The notes beneath the pieces were generated by a model. The model was not told the origin of the DNA, ran no database searches, and saw nothing but the letters and a program-made list of their open reading frames with translations. Of a DNA stretch of 64,000 nucleotides, positions 56,993 to 64,000 are shown in pieces; within the stretch, counting starts at the first letter, position 1; each line of letters begins with the position of its first letter. Both the position numbers and the translations under genes were made by a program. The stretch is from contig CAXIPT010000009.1 of the NCBI GenBank assembly GCA_964030475.1, forward strand, positions 647,380 through 711,379. Direction: 5' to 3'. Origin of the DNA: Tethya wilhelma. Taxonomy: Eukaryota; Porifera; Demospongiae; Tethyida; Tethyidae.

Positions 56993-57410
56993 TCACACTG
57001 ATATACTATTCAATAACAGACATAGAAACTTACACAGTTACAAACGTAACTAACTTGAACTTACCTCCAATATTATACACTTCTCTATCGTCAGCTTTGT
57101 AAGTGTGTGGCGATTGCAAGTTAGTCGTGTCTTTCCCTTTCATTTTGCGACCTCGTCCATTGCTGCCTTTCGGCACAGGCGTCTTTCTAACTGGTTTTCT
57201 ACCGCGATGTCCCTTGCTGTTTTGTGTGTTTCTTCCAGCAGTTTTGGAAGAATTCGAAGGAGTTGAGACACCATTTCTCCGCCCCGTGCTACCGTTGGTT
57301 GGTGGCGTGGCTGTTCCAGAAGAAGATGAGTAGCTGCTACCACTTGCTGAGGTGGAGGCTGGACTTTGAAAGTTTCTCGCATTTCTCGTCCTCTTTCGAG
57401 TTTTACGCAT
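50948..57410 (-). CDS. RERE: Atrophin / RERE-like transcriptional corepressor, middle exons missing in a gap
   Basis: Exons: 57410-57065, 56878-56808, (gap), 56206-56102, 55865-55785, 54994-54847, 54775-54709, 53958-53828, 53666-53415, 53210-53032, 52765-52463 and 52183-50948. Order of elements: a basic N-terminus (MRKTRKRTR); the start of a BAH domain (DFAYVDSQQAELPFHICII); the end of ELM2 plus SANT (LHKNDHNTERALQDLVKRP, MRQFGKNFSKIRKELLPEKE, YYYYWKKT); a GATA-type finger (CRHCYSQGSTNWHHAG...CDNC); PPDFMFK; acidic Ser-rich stretches; the atrophin motif SCARTDLIYVHP; then a His/Gln/Pro-rich tail with polyQ. This is the RERE/Atrophin layout, a nuclear receptor corepressor recruiting HDACs. The rest of BAH and ELM2 would fall between 56808 and 56206, where an N at 56579 breaks the assembly. 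Confidence 0.9.
54307..54361. repeat. (CA)n microsatellite in an RERE intron
   Basis: Two CA runs split by a GCA. Nearby 53829-54708 is AT-rich intron with no further exon seen. Confidence 0.85.
55610..55700. repeat. (GTGTGA)n-type microsatellite in an RERE intron
   Basis: Imperfect GTGTGAGT units, about 90 bp. On the minus strand it reads ACTCACAC and opens a spurious His/Thr-rich frame. Confidence 0.85.
56536..56579. repeat. (CT)n microsatellite ending in an assembly gap
   Basis: About 21 CT units, then N at 56579. Missing RERE exons are expected inside this gap. Confidence 0.88.
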
Positions 57411-58001
57411 CTTTGCTGCTTCAATACTTTTCTAACACCACACTAGTTCACTGAAACTTGTTGATATATAACCTGCTTGTGTAAGAATTGTAGGCAAACT
57501 GAAATACTACAGTGACTCAAATATACAACTCTTTTAGCACTTTTTGATTACTACAAACGAAACTTCACTTTGATTATGAACAGAGCCAGCAAGAAATGAT
57601 GTTAGACACTACCTAGCAGTATTCACTTCCAGGGGAAGCACTCACTCGATTACAATATCAATGGGTGTTGTTTGCACTTTGAATAACAGCTGGCGAGATA
57701 CCTTGCATACCATGCATACCAAAACAACAATCAGCATGATTTCCGAAAATTAATTAGCACCCTATTTACTTCCCGTCTAAGCGGAAGTAAAATAAAATAT
57801 TTTGGCGGCAAACTTGACAGAAGAAAAAGAAGAAGAAGAAACAAATCAGGTCAAAACCTTCTGTAGCGGTGCTCTTTGCCATTCACAGCGCTACATACAG
57901 GTACGTTGGAGGTCATACACTGGACTACTGTTCGTGTACGTTGTGTGCTCGGCAGCTGCTAACTCAGTTTTGCTTCCTTGAACGTTTCAGGAGGAGAAAA
58001 A
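57411..58001. promoter_or_regulatory. Divergent promoter region of RERE-like and SMC4 genes
   Basis: 591 bp between opposed start codons. An E2F-like TTTGGCGGC lies at 57801-57809, fitting a cell-cycle gene such as SMC4. A pair of inverted ETS-type sites (ACTTCC at about 57769 and GGAAGT at about 57783) lies just before it. Function is inferred from the motifs and position. Confidence 0.45.
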
Positions 58002-60857
<2,856 letters not shown>

Positions 60858-60974
60858 GTGAGTTCCAATTCAGGTCTGTGGTTTGATGAAGCTATAGGTG
60901 TGTTAGTTTGTGAGTCAGTACAGGTAGGTGCATCAACATCAGATGTATGATATGCTTTTCATGAGCAGGTGAAC

Positions 60975-61196
60975 TAGCCTTGTAAACCAGGCCTTTCTCG
61001 CTATGCTTGTTGCTAAGCGCGAGCAATAAAAAGCGTGCGGGGTGGGCCTGGTTTACTTGGCTTTTATTATGTGGACTATAATGATGTGATTTTCATGAGC
61101 AGGTGAACTAGCCTTGTGAACCAGGCCTTTCTCGCTATGCTTGTTGCTAAGCGTGAGCAATATAAAGCGTGCGGGGTGAGCCTGGTTTACTTGGCT
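60975..61196. repeat. Two tandem fold-back elements, TAGCCT family
   Basis: Each copy (60975-61062 and 61109-61196) has TAGCCTTGTRAACCAGGCCT at the left and CCTGGTTTACTTGGCT at the right, with an inner stem CGCTATGC / GCGTGCGG and TTGCTAAGCGYGAGCAA. The period is 134 bp, including flanking sequence (TTTTCATGAGCAGGTGAAC), so the whole region was duplicated after insertion. Confidence 0.85.
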
Positions 61197-61872
61197 ATTG
61201 TTATGTGGACTATAATGGTAAGCTATTAGTTGTACTACTAGTCCTATATCCCAACAACTGTAAAGAATTGTGGTTTTGTTGTTTTGAAATTCTCTAAAGC
61301 CATTTCAGTGGCCTCCATAGCTAGAGTCTTGTTCTTTTCTGTTGGATACTGTGGTTGTGTGTGTGTACATTGCAGTAATTTCATTAGCCCTTTTATTGAG
61401 TGAGCTAGAATTACCTTAACAAGTGCACGCACTAGTCTGTATACATTGCCTTTGAAATAAAGTGCAGTTAATTATTGCCATCTTGATATCCCCTCCCTAT
61501 TTGTGTAGCAATCTTGATAATTATAATGGCCCTCATTACATTAGTTGTGTGGCTATCTTGATATGACCCACCCATTGCTGGTTGAACATGAGGACAAGTG
61601 TGCACAAAACTTGTCTCTTCAGAATAATTACCCCAATTACCCAGCTCACACAATTAGAGCACTTGAGTAGTAGCTTTTTTGAAGCCCAGCTGTTTCCTCG
61701 TGGAACCTCTTATTGTTCTGTAATGCATGAAACTGCACATCATTGTGTTGGCCACCAATTGAAAGGTAAATGGGAACCTACAACCCACGAATAGCCTAAT
61801 ATGATCACAATTGTGTGTGTGTGTGTGTGTAAATGTTGTCTCTAGTTTGTTTATCTTTTGTGTCCTGTTCTG

Positions 61873-61874
<2 letters not shown>

Positions 61875-61926
<52 letters not shown>
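61875..61926. repeat. (CT)n microsatellite
   Basis: About 26 CT units within the long SMC4 intron. Confidence 0.88.
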
Positions 61927-61930
<4 letters not shown>

Positions 61931-62431
61931 ACAAGTAGTTGAGTGCTGGTAGGAAACTAAGAGATCACGGCAGTGTTCTCTTGTTGATTCACTCATGAAG
62001 TAAAGCTAGCTCACCTCACTGTCACACACACATTAGGTGATTGTAGCCTGGTGTTTTGTTAGTGGAAAGAAAAATAAACAACCCACTGTTTATGATTGTG
62101 TTTCATAGCGTGATGTCGTACTTCTGATGAAAAGAGCGTATGAGTGCCATTTGAATGTTGTCAGTATATTAATTGAGAGCGACTCAATTAAAGCATTGGA
62201 GTACTAATTTGATGAGTAATGTTTCCTGTGCCAAATGAATCCAATGGAATTTGCTGTTCAAATCCATACAAGTCCACACACACACTCACATTCAACCCCT
62301 TGCCATCCCTAGCAAAATACCACAACGAAGCTCACTATTCACACACACACATAATTCATGCAAACACAGGATACACCTTTGCTACTATCAGCAATGAAGA
62401 AATGAAAGGAAAAAAAATGCTTCATATAGCA

Positions 62432-62435
62432 GCTG

Positions 62436-62508
<73 letters not shown>
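62432..62508. repeat. (GT)n(GA)n compound microsatellite
   Basis: About 18 GT units followed by about 15 GA units. This is the reverse-complement layout of the acceptor-associated arrays, but no minus-strand exon is seen at its left end. Confidence 0.88.
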
Positions 62509-62512
<4 letters not shown>

Positions 62513-63314
62513 ACAGTCAGTAAGAAAGGTGGTGTGTTTAGACAGTGAACTATTGGCTGTACAAACAATTCACCATGTTTTGATAGCAGGCTATACTAAC
62601 ACTATGATACTAACATATGCCACACAGCTTAATTTGTTGCTTATCAAAGCTGATTGGTTGCATGCCAGAGACATTTGTGTAGTATCTTCGAAAGGGGGGA
62701 GAAAAAGCATCATCACACATTGTGTGCTTTTTAGCTGAATAATCCTGAAAGCCCAAGTCATCATTTTGCTGTGTGTGTGTGTGCATTTGTGAAATTCCAT
62801 GAAATGTTTGTTTCTTGTTCATCTCATTGATATTAAATTCGCATGACATCATGCATGCATGATTATGGAATTTGGAAACTGATAAACCTTATGGTTGCAT
62901 TATGTAATTATGATGTAATTGTGGAAAGTTTATCCTTGTGTACTTGTACTTGTAGTCCTACAGGGTAGTCTCACATCATGTACAAGAAAAGTTCTTATAT
63001 ATATATTATATATAATGTATATATAAGGCCTTGATCTAACCAACACATGGTGTACACTTAATGTTTGAGTATTCATTAAGACATGCACACATTTGCACAA
63101 AAATGTTACCACTTTGTGCCAGCTAAGTCACAGTCAAGTCTAACTAACTATGGTGTATGGCATAGAATTGAGTATTGGGATGGTGATTTTCCAAGGTGTT
63201 TTTCCAATGAAGATTGTGTACAAAATCTTTGCAAAATTTGCTGTGCTAAGTCAGTATACAAGTCTCTAAAAATTTGTTCCCCCCTTGGGATCTTACCCTA
63301 TAGCTAGTTATGCA

Positions 63315-63349
<35 letters not shown>

Positions 63350-64000
63350 CGCACACGTACACAATACACACTACCCTCTGAACTGATACGTGATATGTTT
63401 GTATACTAAGCAGCTGGAGAGAGTTGATAAACAGTCGCACATGTTTCACCCAATGAAGCTTTTTCACGATCAAAGAACACCTTCCACTGCCTAAATCCCA
63501 TAACATAACTCTCCACCATCAAACTAGCACTTGGCTTGCTCACGGAGTCACTTTAAAGAAAGACTCAGAAGCATCCTTTCTGGTTCAAATCTCCCTAGTG
63601 AGCCAGTTTGGGATGGCATGCCTTGAGTCTCCTTGTCTGTAAGGTAGGCTTGGTCAGAATAGGAAGCCCGGTTACAACTCACAAATAGCCACTAATGAAG
63701 CCATTTATGGTGATACTATGTTCGCTCTGAGATGAGTTAATTAGGCTACTAACGGTCAGCAGATGGTTTTCTCCTCAGCATAGTAACAGTCATCCCTTCT
63801 GTTTGTGAGCCAATCAGTCATGCCATTATGACATTAGCTACCTGTAGTCAGGGACTGACATTGAGTGAACGGTTTTAGCTAATATACGTGTACATACGCA
63901 CATGCATGTTCACTCCATTAAGCATTACCAGAGAACGAAGTAGGTTATTTTGACTAGACATTTGAGATAACAGAGTTTATATGGTCTTTAATGCAAAGAT

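Larger units (their letters stand above)
60858..64000 (+). other. SMC4 intron 2 and beyond
   Basis: No SMC exon or other gene is recognisable. Contents: a tandemly duplicated fold-back (60975-61196), GT/CT microsatellites at 61815-61830, 61875-61926, 62432-62508 and 63316-63347, and AT-rich filler. Confidence 0.5.

Overview
The window is nuclear DNA from an animal, most likely an early-branching one such as a demosponge (an inference). Conserved genes are cut into many short exons with GT-AG introns. They include metazoan or eukaryotic families: WDR70, CYB5RL, O-GlcNAcase, CSTF1, a Rubicon-homology protein, MAD2L2/REV7, sigma-1 receptor, MTHFR, a GPR157-like GPCR, an atrophin/RERE protein and SMC4. 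There are no operons, ribosome-binding sites or CRISPR arrays. CT and CA microsatellites are dense, and several assembly gaps appear as single or short runs of N (33182, 36686, 38184, 46480-46500, 56579).

Layout. 0-7.3 kb: the 5' end of WDR70 (-), diverging from an expanding family of intronless TKL-type kinase / coiled-coil / Kelch genes (two intact, one remnant). A decayed copy of the WDR70 5' end lies between the two intact kinases, so the duplicated unit carried both genes. 7.5-11.8 kb: an LRR gene (-) and CYB5RL (+). 11.8-17.7 kb: a complete 12-exon O-GlcNAcase gene (-). 14.7-26.2 kb: a clear tandem duplication with a unit of about 5.75 kb. Each unit holds O-GlcNAcase exons 1-7 plus an intronless TENT4 (PAPD5/7-like) nucleotidyltransferase gene. 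The O-GlcNAcase halves look identical while the TENT4 halves have diverged. 28-37 kb: a broken short-chain dehydrogenase, a third TENT4 copy that has lost a catalytic aspartate, a third kinase-Kelch gene and a Kelch pseudogene, separated by N junctions and repeats.

37-64 kb is an ordinary, gene-dense region of single-copy genes, often in head-to-head pairs with short shared promoters: REV7/SIGMAR1 (117 bp), MTHFR/GPR157-like and RERE/SMC4. CSTF1, the Rubicon-homology gene and RERE are interrupted by gaps. SMC4 runs off the right edge after two exons, with a repeat-filled intron of more than 3 kb.

The striking elements are the two young intronless gene families (kinase-Kelch and TENT4) growing by local duplication among old intron-rich genes; the unequal divergence of the two halves of the O-GlcNAcase/TENT4 duplication; a family of short fold-back elements sharing TAGCCTxGT...CCAGGC ends; and the repeated use of (CT)n(CA)n microsatellites, always pyrimidine-rich on the sense strand, directly in front of splice acceptors. 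No pathway links all the genes. Protein sequences were read by eye from the translation, and family calls rest on remembered family motifs, not on a search.
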